Assembly (NCBI GenBank): GCA_050084985.1
Contig: JBITNC010000001.1
Span: 9,176,001 to 9,240,000 of the forward strand
Reading direction: 5' to 3'
DNA length: 64,000 bases
Origin: Nageia nagi
Lineage: Eukaryota; Pinophyta
A model generated the notes under the pieces. The model did no database searches and had not been told where the DNA came from. It worked only from the letters and a program-made list of their open reading frames with translations. Made by a program: the position numbers and the translations under genes. Shown in pieces: positions 24,691-36,337 of the stretch (position 1 is the stretch's first letter; every line of letters begins with the position of its first letter).

Positions 24691-25100
24691 TAAATATTAC
24701 CTTTAGAGCAAATATTAGTTGCAAGGCACATCTTTGTTAGAGATTGATCCATAATGTAAAGATCATCTTTCACTGATCCTTTCACCAAAGTGGTAAGACC
24801 CTTTTTCATGTACAAAGAGTGTGAGGTAAACTCAAAAGAGTAACCTTTCTTTGCAACCTGAACTATAGAAAGAAGATTCATAGTGAGTTTAGACACATAA
24901 AGCATATTCTCAAGAATCCTTCCTTGCAACCACACACTCCCAATACCTTGAACTTCAAGGATTTAATTATCACCTATCACAACTACATCTCTTTTATACT
25001 TATGAAAGTTTTCAAACTTATCTTTTTCAAAACATATGTGATTAGTGCATCTAGAATCAATAATCTAACCATGGGAAAAAGTATGAGACTTAGAGTAATA
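24690..25100 (-). pseudogene. C1 protease and gag-pre-integrase region
   Basis: The protease motif reads IDSRCTNH, Arg replacing the Gly of the catalytic DSG (one transition). Downstream an 81-codon open stretch (24,690-24,935) with LENMLYVSKLTMNLLSIVQ is the usual sequence between protease and integrase in Copia. Confidence 0.75.
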
Positions 25101-26077
25101 AGCAACAACATAACCAGAATGTTTGTTCTTCTTCTTGTTATTAGAATTATTTGATTTTCCATATCCTTTTTCACCTTGACCTTTCTTTTTCTTGAAGCAG
25201 TCAACTTCCTTATGGCCATAGATGCCATGAAAATTATAATTTCTATCTTGCTCTTTATTTTTCTTATGACAATTAGCTTCCATATGACCATAAATGTTAT
25301 AGAAATTACAATTTCCATCAAATTTATCTTTGGTTCTCTTGGACTTATCTTGGTCATAATTTTCCTTATTTCCACCATTCTTAATGTTCTTCTTAGGAGC
25401 ATGAGAACCATTCTTTTGGTTATGACCCTTCTTTTTGAAGTGAGGCTTCATTGGTCCTAGTACACAAAATATTTTGTAGGAGCGATGAGAAAAGCTTTAT
25501 TGTTAAGTATTTCCTCATATTTTAATAGATGTCTAGATAGGCTTTCCAAGGAGACCACTTCTTTCTCATCATCAAGCTTAGTTTCAATAACAATCATAAA
25601 ATGGCTAAATTTAGTAGAAAGGCTTTGAAAGATGATGAAAGTTAAAAACTCATTATTGATCTAATTGCAACCACATCCCACAAGCTAAGTCCTAAGATCA
25701 ATGACCTTATTTAGATATATTACCACACTTTCTTTTTTCTCTTGATGAGATTGCAATTACTTATGAAGAATGGTAAACCTTCTAGAGGCTTTAGTGCCAA
25801 GATAAATACTCTTTAATTTATCCCAAGCTTCCTTTATAGAGTTTGAAGAAGATATCATGAGAAGGATCTCATCTGAAACTACACAAAAGATCATAGAGGT
25901 TGCCAAATCATTCTTTGTGTTGTAAGCTTCAAGTTCCTTCTCCTTAGATGGAGCAACTTGGTTTTCACTGATAATCATCCAAAAGTTTCATGCTTGAAGT
26001 TCTATTTTCATTCTAGGTTCTTAAATGCCAAAGTTGGAACCATCCAAGATATGTTTGGGTGCAAAAGAGTCTCCCAT
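25101..26077 (-). pseudogene. C1 gag
   Basis: Capsid protein of the element. Presumed start is the ATG at 26,077 (MGDSFAPKHILDGSNF). Stops follow within the first 30 codons. A UBN2-type segment EAWDKLKSIYLGTKASRRFTIL lies at 25,757-25,840. Near 25,200-25,340 are two degenerate zinc knuckles: in the first the second Cys is Tyr, in the second the first two Cys are Tyr and His. Lys-rich tail. Dead copy. Confidence 0.8.
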
Positions 26078-26322
26078 TGCTACAAAATAATATGAAGGAG
26101 ATAAACAATGTAAGCATATATGTCAATTTTTTTTAAAAAAAATCATCATCTAAATACATGTATGAACTAATCAATAAATCAAATGTTGAACTAATAATAA
26201 GAATAATAACCATACATCGAACATCTTCATCACCAAGGCTAATTGTAAGAGTTGAGGCTTGTTTTCTTGTTTTTTTATAATGTGTTCATTTAACTTTTAA
26301 GAAACCACATTAATTTAAGTAA

Positions 26323-26578
26323 CAACATTCAAATTCTAAGAGTCCAATTGGTATTGAAGAAAACCCCTAATAGATCCCTTTTAACAAAGGCTCATTAATT
26401 TAAGTATCCACATTAATTTAAGTAATAACATTCGAACCCTCAAAGTCCAATGGGTATTGATAAAAACCCCTAATGGATCTCTTTTAACAAATGCTCATTA
26501 ATTTAACAACATTTGAACCCTAAGAGTCTAATGGGTATTATTAACAAACCCCTAATGGATCTCTATACAAAAATGTTT
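26323..26578. repeat. Three degenerate repeats in C1 leader
   Basis: A block with AACATTCAAATTCTAAGAGTCCAA, then GGTATT and ACCCCTAATGGATC, then TTTTAACAAA and GCTCATTAATTTAA occurs three times with small changes. It lies between the gag start and the TA run, within the 5' leader of C1. Confidence 0.75.
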
Positions 26579-26883
26579 TATTAAATTCTCCCCATTATTA
26601 CTTAAAAATAAATAATTCGGTTAACCATCCACATGTGCAATAATAAATTATACATTTAAAATTATTTATTTAAAAAAAAAAAACCCAAACACAGGTTTGC
26701 ATGCATAATTAATATGAACATTAAAAAATTAATTCATGCTAACAATGAATCCTTGTATGTGATAAATGTATTCATCCACATTAATCCAAGCTTTCATTAA
26801 CTCATGAAAGATTAAAAATGTTATTAAGTGCTTAAATTAAGTTTGTAAAATAACACTTAAATAAAGCAATTTAGTAAGTTGTA

Positions 26884-26889
26884 TATATA

Positions 26890-26935
<46 letters not shown>

Positions 26936-26943
26936 TATATATA
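26884..26943. repeat. (TA)n microsatellite in C1 leader
   Basis: Alternating TA over about 60 bp with two interruptions. Produces Ile-Tyr translations only. Confidence 0.9.
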
Positions 26944-27138
26944 AGCTTGAATGTTAAAAAACATGCAATGTTTTAAAAAACTTGCAATATTGTTTGCTGA
27001 AGCAAAGGAGGGCATGAATGGACAACTGGACTTTTTATTTGCTTTTTTTATAAATATATTGTAATAAATAAACCTGTTAATTTTTAATAACAAAATTTTT
27101 AATTTTTGAATTTGTATGTTTTTTTTTTAGATATAATA

Positions 27139-27348
27139 CCTTGTATGCATGCAACAATGTATGATATTTGCATGCGATAATGCATGATTTTTTTATGCAT
27201 GCAATAATGCATGCTTTTTTATTTTTTTCTTTCATGGATGTTTTTTTTCTTTTTTTCATGCATGCAATAATGCATGCTTTTTATTTTTTTTACGCATGCA
27301 ATAATGTATGCCTTTTTTTATGCATGCAATAATGCATGTTTTTTTTAT
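27139..27348. repeat. GCATGCAATAATGCATGC minisatellite in C1 leader
   Basis: A near-palindromic core GCATGCAATAATGCATG is repeated about five times, separated by T-rich runs. Each copy carries CATGCA in both orientations, the RY element core bound in plants by B3 factors such as ABI3 and FUS3 (family knowledge). Position is between primer-binding site and gag of C1. Confidence 0.85.
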
Positions 27349-27683
27349 AAACAAACCAGTATTGTAAAAAAAATGTAATAACAACATTATGATAAAAAAT
27401 TGCAAAACTTGTAAATTTAGCTACACATTAAGCAATTTATTAAAAATTGCAACTAACAAATTACAGTTAGCAGATGATAATGTATAGCAATTGAACTAAC
27501 ATGTTAGTAAATAAAAAATAAATTTTGTTAAACTTAAGCTCATCACAAAAATTAGTGATAAAAGGAAAATTTGACAAGAAAAGATAGAAGATTATACCTT
27601 CAAACCTTTTTACCTTAACAAAGTAGATGCAGAAGGTGAAGGAATAACCCTCAAAGATGTTGATAAGAAGCCTCCAAGAACCA

Positions 27684-27694
27684 CTCTGATACCA
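27684..27694 (-). other. C1 primer-binding site (tRNA-iMet)
   Basis: Minus strand reads TGGTATCAGAG two bases inside the right LTR, the standard complement of the 3' end of initiator tRNA-Met used by plant Copia elements. Confidence 0.9.
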
Positions 27695-27696
27695 TT

Positions 27697-28162
27697 TGAT
27701 GAATTTAATCCTTTCTAAATAAACTCTAAACTACTAAGATCTCATGAAGGTTCATACGATATCAATACAAAAACTCAATAACATAAGATAATCTCACAAA
27801 TAACACAAGATATAAGTGGTTTCTCCCTCCTTGTAAGTACGTTCACTAACTAAGATCTTATTATGAATGACTCTCTTACAGAATATCTCCTCTCTCTTCA
27901 AACCCTGATCCTAACTTTACAACCATTCCAATATAGTGAAAGGAGGGTACCTCTCAATTTATAAGGAGAAACCCACCCTTTAACCTTTCTTTAACCCAAG
28001 GGTAAGGTTAAAGATGTTTCTATTTTAATCCTATTTTTAAATTTATTTCTCTTTCTATTTTTATTCCCTTAATGCTTTAAGGTATTTAAAAATACTTTAA
28101 GCATTAAGAGAATTTACATTTAAAGAGAAATATAATACAATGTTACATTATAAGTTCTAACA
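27697..28162 (-). repeat. C1 5' LTR (right copy)
   Basis: 466-bp partner of 20,643-21,112, ending CTAACA directly before the TSD TATAT. Confidence 0.9.
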
Positions 28163-28167
28163 TATAT

Positions 28168-28900
28168 CTATACTATAGGCATTGAGAAAACATGTACTAA
28201 GGATATACTGAAGTTGAAGGAAGGATATTAGGATATATGGAAGTTGAAGGAATGATATATTGAAGTTGACATTATATATAGTAATAATTCTTCCCCTTGA
28301 TGTCAACATCACTAATCAAAGACACAATCATTTTTTGTATAACATGTGTTGATCATCATCAAAAAATAGAGCATAAGCACATAGGATTTCCTCACATATG
28401 GATAACCAAATAATGCCAAAATGCACATACTAATTTCTCACATAGTGATAACTAAAATAGTGTTGAAAGAAGCCAAAATGTATCACTAGTTCCTCACATA
28501 GAGCAAACTTACCATGAAAGTGTACATCAAATGCTCAAAAAAATGTACAACTAGTTCCTCACATGAAGAGAACTAACCACAAAGGTGTACATAAAGATCA
28601 ACATGTATACAACAAATTCTTATGGAATCATGTTACATTAACCATGATACCATAAGAATGCCAACTTGATTGCAAACAATCATAAGCAATGTAATGCCAA
28701 CTTGATTGCAAATAATCATAAGCAATGTAGAAAGCACATGTTAAATATGCATAAGTTCTTATCTATTTACAAACATGTTGATTGGGAATTTTAAGTTCTC
28801 CTTCAACATTATTGTAGAATAGATAAAGAACAAACCACAAGTCAAGATGCCCAAGCCATTAAAAAATACCATCTTAACCATGATACTAGTTATAATGTAG
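28168..28900 (-). other. C0 remnant right of C1
   Basis: Continuation of C0 after C1. It matches C1 21,530-21,800 by eye (AACATGTGTTGATCA, CTCACATATGGATAACCAAA, AACTAACCACAAAGGT). It also holds a 36-bp tandem duplication at about 28,658-28,729. No C0 coding region follows, so C0 was deleted or was a non-autonomous element. Confidence 0.6.
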
Positions 28901-29389
28901 ATGATGGAAAAAGGTAGCATTCATCCAATAACATGTATGCAATTTTTCATAAAATATTTTAATGTGGGACAAGGGAAAACCTTTTTAACCACTCCAAAAT
29001 TGAACAATCATGGATAAGGTTGAACTTTTTTAACTACTCCAAGGCTTGATAATAATGGATAAGGTTGAACCTTTTTAACCATTCCATTTTTTCATATATT
29101 GACATTAGCTTTTTAAAACTTTATAAAAGTGAACAAGAATCCATCCATGTGTAATTACACAAGGTATTTATATATTTTCAATTTGTATCATTATAAAATG
29201 AAGAGTTGTTATAACCATGATAAATTTCCTTACATATCGAAATGTAAAAATAAGGATTTAGACAACACTGCGTAAACATGATTTTGTTAGAAGAACCTTT
29301 ATTTATATAGTAGAACATAACCAAATATATGTTGCTTAAAATATTCTTTTGGATATTACTTAACACAATATTATGCACATAACTTAAGG
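28901..29389. other. AT-rich stretch, nothing recognised
   Basis: Contains short repeats of GGATAAGGTTGAACCTTTTTAAC (about 29,000-29,090). No coding or element signature. Confidence 0.4.
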
Positions 29390-29870
29390 ATTCCCAAGAG
29401 GAGTAGCATTAAGCTTCACAGATTTTAACTCCTCATGGAGCATAGAATAATGCTCATCCAACATGTTATTCTTAGTTTTTAGATGATTTCATTTTTCCAT
29501 GAGCAAATCAAAGGCTTGCTCACACACTGCTCTCTTCCTTTTAAACATATCACACTTGTGATTGGTAGCATAAAATTATGGGTATAAAGATTGGATTTCA
29601 TGCTCCAAGGAAGAGGGATTGGCCATAACTCTAGATGTGGATTTTTCCCCTACATTAGTTGGAGCATTAGTAAAAAGATAGCAATATATTTTTAGGCTGA
29701 CCAGGGATTGGAGTATTAGGAAGAGCATGGATTAGAGGATTATGAGGAGCAGTGGGTGGAACATTTGGTGGAGGATTAGGCAAAACATAATCCTCTTCAT
29801 AACCAAAATGTGTTGGATACTATTCATAACCAATACGTGCTAGATACTTGTCTACCATGGATAATTCATT
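29390..29870 (-). pseudogene. Unrecognised decayed coding remnant, Pro-rich and coiled-coil-like
   Basis: Reading through stops on the minus strand gives a Pro-rich stretch (PPNVPPTAPHNP) followed by a charged, heptad-like C-terminal part ending in LKSVKLNATPLGNP when stops are read through. The composition is more protein-like than its AT-rich surroundings. I do not recognise the family. It may be a remnant of a Gypsy gag or of a captured host gene. Confidence 0.3.
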
Positions 29871-31469
29871 CCTTTATATTCAAATTACAAGCTCAATTTA
29901 TATTCATTTGAATGAGGCAAGTAGGTGAGGAATAGTAACCTCAATTAAAGTGGTGGTACGGACACCATAGATTTGTTACAAAAATAAAATCTTCATATCA
30001 CACATGTCCAAGCACCAATAATGCGAGTAGTAAGGTCATAAATTTGATACAAAAACCAAATCTTCACCACAAGTTGTATCAACTTATTTTCGAGAATAGG
30101 AGATGGCATCACATAAGTCTACGTGAATTAATTACAACTATGGTAGTGGCAAAAAATATCTCATAATGTAATTAAAATTTGCCACATAATACCCATATAA
30201 TTATTACAAAACATTAGTAACATCCAAAATAAATTTCCTTTCCTTTTAAGAAAAAATAGGTGCTTAAAAAAGGTATCTATCTTGTACTTTAAAAAGAAGA
30301 GGTCCTCATGAAAAAGCATTTTGCTTTTACTATTTGCATGAATAGTCATAAAGAATCCCACATGCATTAGACATAAGGTAAGGAACATATATAAATATGT
30401 TTTTACTTTTAGTTTATTGTGTATCTTTATTAAGGAGCTACTCCTCAAGTTGTATGAGGAACATAGGAGGTGGGCCACAACAAGTGGAACCCGCACAAAG
30501 TAGTGGGCCACAATAAGTGGAACTCGCAATAAATTTTATGCAATATTACCTTTTTTTAAATAATAACACCCAAACGTAATTATTTAATTTATGGAACCCA
30601 TAATATACAATGGGCCTCAATATAATTAGTTAGTCTCTTTACAAGGTTGCAAGGGGCATGAGATAGGAATTCAAAATTTTCAAGGGTAAAAATAGGCATT
30701 TTGGAAGAGATTCGAGCTAAAAAATACACTATTCCTCCCTGTTTGAAATATCAATATAGATTATTGACAAAAAATAAATATAGTGGGCATTTTGAGGAAA
30801 TAAATAAAGAATAAATATCTCCCCCTCTTTTTGAAAAATTTTATGCAATAATATTGCATAAAATAATAACACCCAAACATAATTAAATAATTATTGATAA
30901 TAACATCTATAATAACATCCATAAATTAATTCTACCAAAAAATGATAAACATGCCATGGTATTAATAAATTCCATTATAAGACATCATTGATTTGGCAAG
31001 GAATAAAATAACCAATATAATAAGCATTTACTAACCATCCACCATCCATCAATGTCAAAAAAAAAAATGATTATGGTAAAATTGTTCTATGGCTAATAAA
31101 AATTAAGCAAATGCATTTATAGGTAATATATACCCCTTTAATTATTGAAAAAATAAACCCCTTGAAATATGGGTGTTGAAAAAGGGAAGTTGCCAAGTTT
31201 GAAAAAAATCACCCAAGTCCCTTTGTAATTAAAAGGGAAGCTTCTAAGGTGGAACAAAAAAAACTCCCCAATTAAATATTTGCCCAAAGTCAACAAAAGA
31301 ATGGTCATTGGTAGGAAAGAAGAAAAAAATACCCACTTTGGTGGAAAAATATGTGTACAACTTTAAAAACATATATCTCACAAAATAGTGGTATTGGGTT
31401 GCAGGTTTGTAAGCAAAGTTAGTTGTTCAAGGTTTAAGCATGGAGGAGGGTACAGGTCTACATTCACTT
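29871..31469. other. AT-rich non-coding stretch with a small tandem repeat
   Basis: No gene seen. At about 30,472-30,533 GTGGGCCACAA(C/T)AAGTGGAAC occurs twice in tandem. Elsewhere A- and T-runs and ordinary AT-rich DNA. A 122-codon minus-strand ORF (30,161-30,529) overlaps the repeat and looks like chance. Confidence 0.45.
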
Positions 31470-31775
31470 CCTAATGGCTTAGGAGGGTGTTGCTCCCACA
31501 TAGGGGTGGAGGTGACCTCGAGCTCATTATGCCCCCTATTGGCCAAAGGGTGAATAGTGGCCTCTAGATGGTTGTGCTCCCTTAGGGCAGATGGCGACCT
31601 CTTGGGTGGTGTGTCCCCTTGTGGGAAGTGGTGACACTTGGGTCACCACGTTGCCCATAGGTGGGTGGTAGCCCCTTGGGACATCACACCACCCAAAGGT
31701 GGGTGGTAACCCCTAGGGTGTTGCACCCTCACATAAGGGGGTGGCACCCCTTGGGAGGCCACGTCATCCCAAGTG
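31470..31775. repeat. GC-rich minisatellite, about 38-bp unit
   Basis: Around eight degenerate units of 37-38 bp, best seen in two neighbouring copies containing AGGTGGGTGGTA and CCCCTTGGG (about 31,635-31,710). GC content is far above the flanks. No element context identified. Confidence 0.75.
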
Positions 31776-32599
31776 CTTGCATCCAAACATTAAATAAAAA
31801 AAAACTTTATTTTAAAAATAAAAAACTTCGTGTTTTTTTTAGGTTGTTAGTTCAATAATTCTTGGTTTAAACATTAAATATAACCTTTGATAGAGATTTA
31901 ATTATAGCCATATTTGGCAATAATATATCAATAATTTTTACATTAAATGTGTATGTATTTATGTAAAATAAATACAAATATGCATTTATTTTTACATGTA
32001 TATTTTAGATAAAAATAAAAGACAATGGAATTATTTTTAATTTTAGTAAAAGAATAAATCTTCTCTTAGTTTTGCATAATAGAGTTGCAAGAAAGAGAAT
32101 AATAATAACACTTTATGAAAACAAATATTGCAACTTTTTTTTTTTAATATTTCTACACTAAATATTACTATATAAACTTTGCAAAATATTAAGATAAAAA
32201 ATTGCCCTCAAAATTGTAACAACAATATAGTTGTAAGAAAATTTTTCACAACAAATATATAACCTATTGTTATATATATGCAATAAACTTTTGTAACAAA
32301 TGGCATACGAAAGCCTTCTAAAGAGGTAATCTCTTCAATAAAAAGGAAGTTAGTACTACAAATATAATAAAGCACCAAAATCCTTTGTAAGTGTCAATCT
32401 ATTCTTATTACAAAAAGAAGCCTCTTGTTGTAAATAACATATAGGCTTAATTGCAAAAAGCTTAAATGTAACACAAACAAACTTGTGTATAAAAAAATGG
32501 AATCTTAATAAGAAGCTAAATTTTTCACACAACTAGCAATGTAAACATCAACGAATCAAAAGCTAAAATAAAAGGAACCTATTCTATATCAAGGCATGA
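31776..32599. other. AT-rich stretch, nothing recognised
   Basis: Homopolymer-rich AT DNA; no ORF, repeat or element signature that I can support. Confidence 0.4.
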
Positions 32600-32979
32600 A
32601 CGTAAGAGCATCAGATTCCTAAGTATCAGAAGCAAAGGAACGACCAAATTCATGGTTGAATAGTGTAAAGGGTAAAAAGAATCTCTTATATTTCAAAGAT
32701 TGGACATGGGACCATAAGATTACTTTGTAGCAAAGTTCCTTCCATGGCATAAATGTCGCAAGGGGCAAAAAGATATAGTTCTTCAAGTTTTGTCTTGGTT
32801 GCACCACTCAAGGACCTTCACTAGGGCAACCAAGCCAAAAGGGGGCAACAAAGGACCCTCATCGTCATCAAATGATAGTGTTGGATAAAGAATTCAAAGT
32901 TTTCAAGAAATTTCTTTTATACTTCTTCTTTGGATATGTAATTTCATTTTTTCAATCACACCTTCAAAGAGGGGCAAAA
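32600..32979 (+). other. 3' internal end of a plus-strand Gypsy element
   Basis: The stretch ends in AAAGAGGGGCAAAA, a polypurine tract of the same form as that of G1, directly before TGTAGATGCC. Upstream a plus-strand translation shows a Ser/Asp-rich patch (GPSSSSNDSVG) and a stop. It may be the 3' end of G0, which has the right strand and lacks a 3' LTR elsewhere, but the link is inference. Confidence 0.45.
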
Positions 32980-33100
32980 TGTAGATGCCTAAAAATGATT
33001 TATTATTAATTAATAATTCAAATTTATTGCATCAAGAAATATTTATTGTAAAAGGGGGTAAAATGTACCCAAGATAATGTAACCAATGTAATGAACCGTT
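32980..33100 (+). repeat. LTR start of a plus-strand Gypsy element (right limit unknown)
   Basis: Begins TGTAGATGCCTAAAAATG after a polypurine tract. The start resembles the G1 LTR start (TGTAGACAC). The CA end of this LTR could not be fixed, so only the first part is marked. A candidate 3' LTR of G0. Confidence 0.5.
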
Positions 33101-34116
33101 ATATGATGTAAAGAGGGTCAAATATCAATAAAGACACCACATACAATATAATATGCAATGATCCCAAGAATCAAAGAGGATCAAAATGTTGCTATAAAAG
33201 AATATCAAAAGCAACACAATGGACATCAGTAGATATCAAGAGAGAGAGAGAGATCAAAACATGCAATATCATTTTATTTGACCAACAATGGTGTTTCGCA
33301 ACACCACCTTTGCATAAGATTTGTTAAACCCTTCATCTTACTTTCATGCATCTTTATTTCTGTTCATGGATCTGAGTCTTTCATGCAACTAACAACATGC
33401 TCTTAGGCTGTTAGCGGCATTTATTTTTAATGGTGTGCTATGGTGTTTGATGTATGATCTCTATTATATCATTTGGATACAAGTTAAGCGAAGGTACGTT
33501 ATTTATCATATTTGTTTGATGCCATATTTATGATATATGGTTCAATAATATATTATGGAAAATAGTATGTTAATTTATTATTTATGCATGATTTTAAGTC
33601 TACCACCATCCTTATTTCTTTATATTTCAATCCAAATCCTTCCTTGTCATCCATCTATTGCTATTTGCAATTAATTTCTTATTTTTGTCAATCCTTTCCT
33701 TAATAAATCCTCATTTGAGGAAGAAAAATTATCATCTATCATTTTATCTTATAATAAAATATTTTTTCATAAACCTAATTTGGGGTTTTAATTTTTAATA
33801 ATTTTGCATCAATGATCATTAACCCTCCTCTACAGATACAAAAATAAAAATGATCTATTTATTAAGATGTCAAGTCTTGTCATGGAAACTTAAGCCCATA
33901 TATCACCTGATTAGTTTCAAGTGTTATAAGTAAATAAATAATGCATAATACATGTTGAATGCAAGAAGAAATCATTTAATAATTATTTGGATTATCAAAA
34001 CATATCTTCAGTACATTATAAGTTGTATCTTTAGTCATCATTAATCAAGTATCTTAATATATTTTGGAATTGCATTTGCTTTATAAAAAAATACAATCCA
34101 AAAAGTGACATGAAAA
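33101..34116. other. AT-rich stretch, partly LTR
   Basis: Probably continues the LTR from 32,980 for an unknown distance. Contains a short (GA) run at about 33,240. No gene. Confidence 0.35.
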
Positions 34117-34680
34117 TGTAGACACCTTAATCTAGCACATATTGCTCATTATCGTTGTTTAAGGTCTCAATCCATCCTCATCATCCTCAATTCACAATAT
34201 TTTCTCCTAATCTTCCTTTGTCCATCCTCGATCAACCTAAAGTCAATTTGTTTGACTTTGGTTAAAATCACATATGTGACCCTAAATACCACATACAATT
34301 TCCATGATCAAAAATGTAAATACAACCTAAAGTCACATATGTGATTTCCTTAGCACCAAAATTAAAATTTACCAACGTTTGTTTGCCTTTCTTACCATCC
34401 CTTCCACCCTCAAAATTAAAAATAATACAACATTGAATTTATAATTCCCAATTAACTTACTATCTTTTCTAATCACCTCTTTTCTAATCACTACTCCTCG
34501 TCAGTTGTTATCATTCTAATCTTGCCAACCCTGATTGAACCATCCATACCTTATTGTTTACCCAATCAACACCCCTCCAAAATTCTATAAATAAACTCTC
34601 ACCCACTGAATCAAAACATGAACTTAAAATCTAGAACAACACCAAACTTTCTCTTCTAATGTTTTTTTCTAAGATATAAA
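34117..34680 (+). repeat. Solo Tat-like LTR fragment with TATA box
   Basis: Starts TGTAGACACCTTAATC without a polypurine tract before it. Carries TATAAATAAACTCTCACC at about 34,587, a good TATA-box and start-site context. Nothing coding follows, so it is read as a solo or truncated LTR. The right end is approximate. Confidence 0.5.
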
Positions 34681-34999
34681 GATCTAATAGATAATATTTA
34701 AAAATACTTTAACAAATTAAACAAAAACAAATACACATAATTATTTATAAATTGAAAGTTTAATTATAGATATAAACAACTACAAATATTTTAGATTTTT
34801 CAAAAATAATCATCATTTATAAAAAAAAAAATTACAATTTAATCTTACTCATGAAACAAATCTTTCCTATCTAAGATATAAATTATCACAATTTCAATTT
34901 TATACCAACAAACTATTTTTTAATATTTATTTATATTTTACACTCTATGTACCATTAGCTTAATTCTATATTACAATAGGGATTAAGAACAAATTAAAT
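34681..34999. other. AT-rich stretch, nothing recognised
   Basis: A- and T-rich; no feature seen. Confidence 0.4.
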
Positions 35000-35190
35000 A
35001 TTAAATACATATTTCAACAATGAAACGGGTTTCCTAAGTTTTTAAGTTCATATTTCAAAATCACGTAACGCAAACTTCAAAACTCCAGCTATAAAGAAAC
35101 TACGACAGCTTCTGCAAGCAGTGGTTGAAAAAAATTTCAGCGAAGAATCTACAGAATCCAGTTAGAAATAGTGAGATCGAAGGTAAGATT
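35000..35190 (+). other. Possible 5' UTR exon of a lost gene
   Basis: Base composition becomes more balanced here. A CTATAAAG box (about 35,090) is followed after about 90 bp by GATCGAAGGTAAGATTTC, a strong plant 5' splice-site context, and then a T-rich, intron-like stretch to about 35,640. No coding exon follows before the Copia fragment C2. This is a weak inference from composition and one splice-like site. Confidence 0.2.
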
Positions 35191-36337
35191 TCAATTCCAA
35201 TCAACGTGATCTCAAATTTCGGAATCGGCATTGAATACTGAATCTATGGACGTTTTTATTGCCAAATTTGGCCTCCAAAGGCCAGATCTTTCGTACAATT
35301 ACATACTTTTTGAAAACGATTCTCATATTTTTCCGTCAAATCTGGTGAAGCATTTTGTATCTTTTGCAGCAATTAATTTCAGGGCTCATAGATTTTTATG
35401 AATGTCTTTGTTTATTGATTTTTCTCACTGTTTGGTTCATTAGATCGAGCTATTGCAGGGTTTTTCTAGGCGACATTCGCATTTGTCCTTTCATATGTGA
35501 ATTTTTTTCGGATCGTTGGGCGGGCGTGTGTAATTTAGTTAGGATCTCGAAAATGGTGCGGTTTCTTTCGATCTATAAGTTTTTGTCGCAGTTTCAGACA
35601 TGTTTACGTTTTTTTTTTCAAAATATGAATTGATTTAACGGATGAACTTGCATTTGATTAGTAATAGTAATTTTTCTTGACATTTTCGAGTTGTCTTCAA
35701 CCCTGATTAAATATATGTTGATATTGATCCGCTGTTAAAGCAGATCAAGCTGAAGAAGTTTATTTTTGTAGGTAATTCTTTCGAAATTCTTCAATGAGAT
35801 TAAAGATTATTCACAATCACGGCTGTATTAGAGCAAATTACATTTGTGCAAATATCATTTCAACTCTTTGAAGTAGGTTACGAGCTATTCTTGAAACAGA
35901 TGTTTATAAATTTGATTGGACTCATATTAATGAATTTGCTTCGCTAGGCAACAAACAGAAATTAAATCATATAACTCTATCTGTATTTAACTAAGTTTTC
36001 TTAAACAGGAATTCCTTAGATACTCTTGTTATAATACATCAAAGCAGTTACTATATTTGGACAACTTCGTCATTAGGCTCATATATCGCGAGGCCTTATC
36101 ACCCATGTCACTGCTAAGGTCAGCTTGTAGGTGCCACAGTTTGAAGCTGTCATGCTAGGATGTTACCTGCATAACCAAACACACTTTTGAACATGAATAT
36201 AAATGACAAACATGTGATGATCGGCTTCACCTTCCTAGGGTGGCTGTTGAGCTTCTTCTAAGACTATTAATCTACTACATTCCTACACTCCACAGTATTA
36301 CATGTAGAAAACATGAAAATGTACTCCTAATGTTACA
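35191..36337. other. Intron-like and LTR-like stretch
   Basis: T-rich sequence to about 35,640, then mixed. The right end is the start of the C2 3' LTR, read on the minus strand as TGTAACATTAGGAG from 36,337. Its left limit could not be fixed. Confidence 0.4.

Larger units (their letters stand above)
20643..28162 (-). mobile_element. C1: complete Ty1/Copia LTR retrotransposon
   Basis: 7.5-kb element with LTRs of 470 and 466 bp, TSD TATAT on both sides (20,638-20,642 and 28,163-28,167), tRNA-iMet primer-binding site at the right and polypurine tract at the left. Minus-strand order is gag, protease, integrase, RT, RNase H, as in Copia. It sits in the 3' region of its relative C0. Coding parts contain stops, altered zinc knuckles and altered catalytic residues. 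LTRs differ at roughly one base in ten where compared, so it is not recent. Confidence 0.92.

Noticed and set aside
24983-25460. Long overlapping ORFs on both strands near C1 gag
   Set aside because: Other-frame readings of the Lys-rich gag and its zinc knuckle region; only the knuckle frame has family motifs.
30161-30529. 122-codon minus-strand ORF
   Set aside because: Includes a simple tandem repeat and has no motif; composition matches the AT-rich surroundings.
35355-35633. 92-codon plus-strand ORF
   Set aside because: Hydrophobic, Phe-rich translation of T-rich DNA; more like intron than protein.
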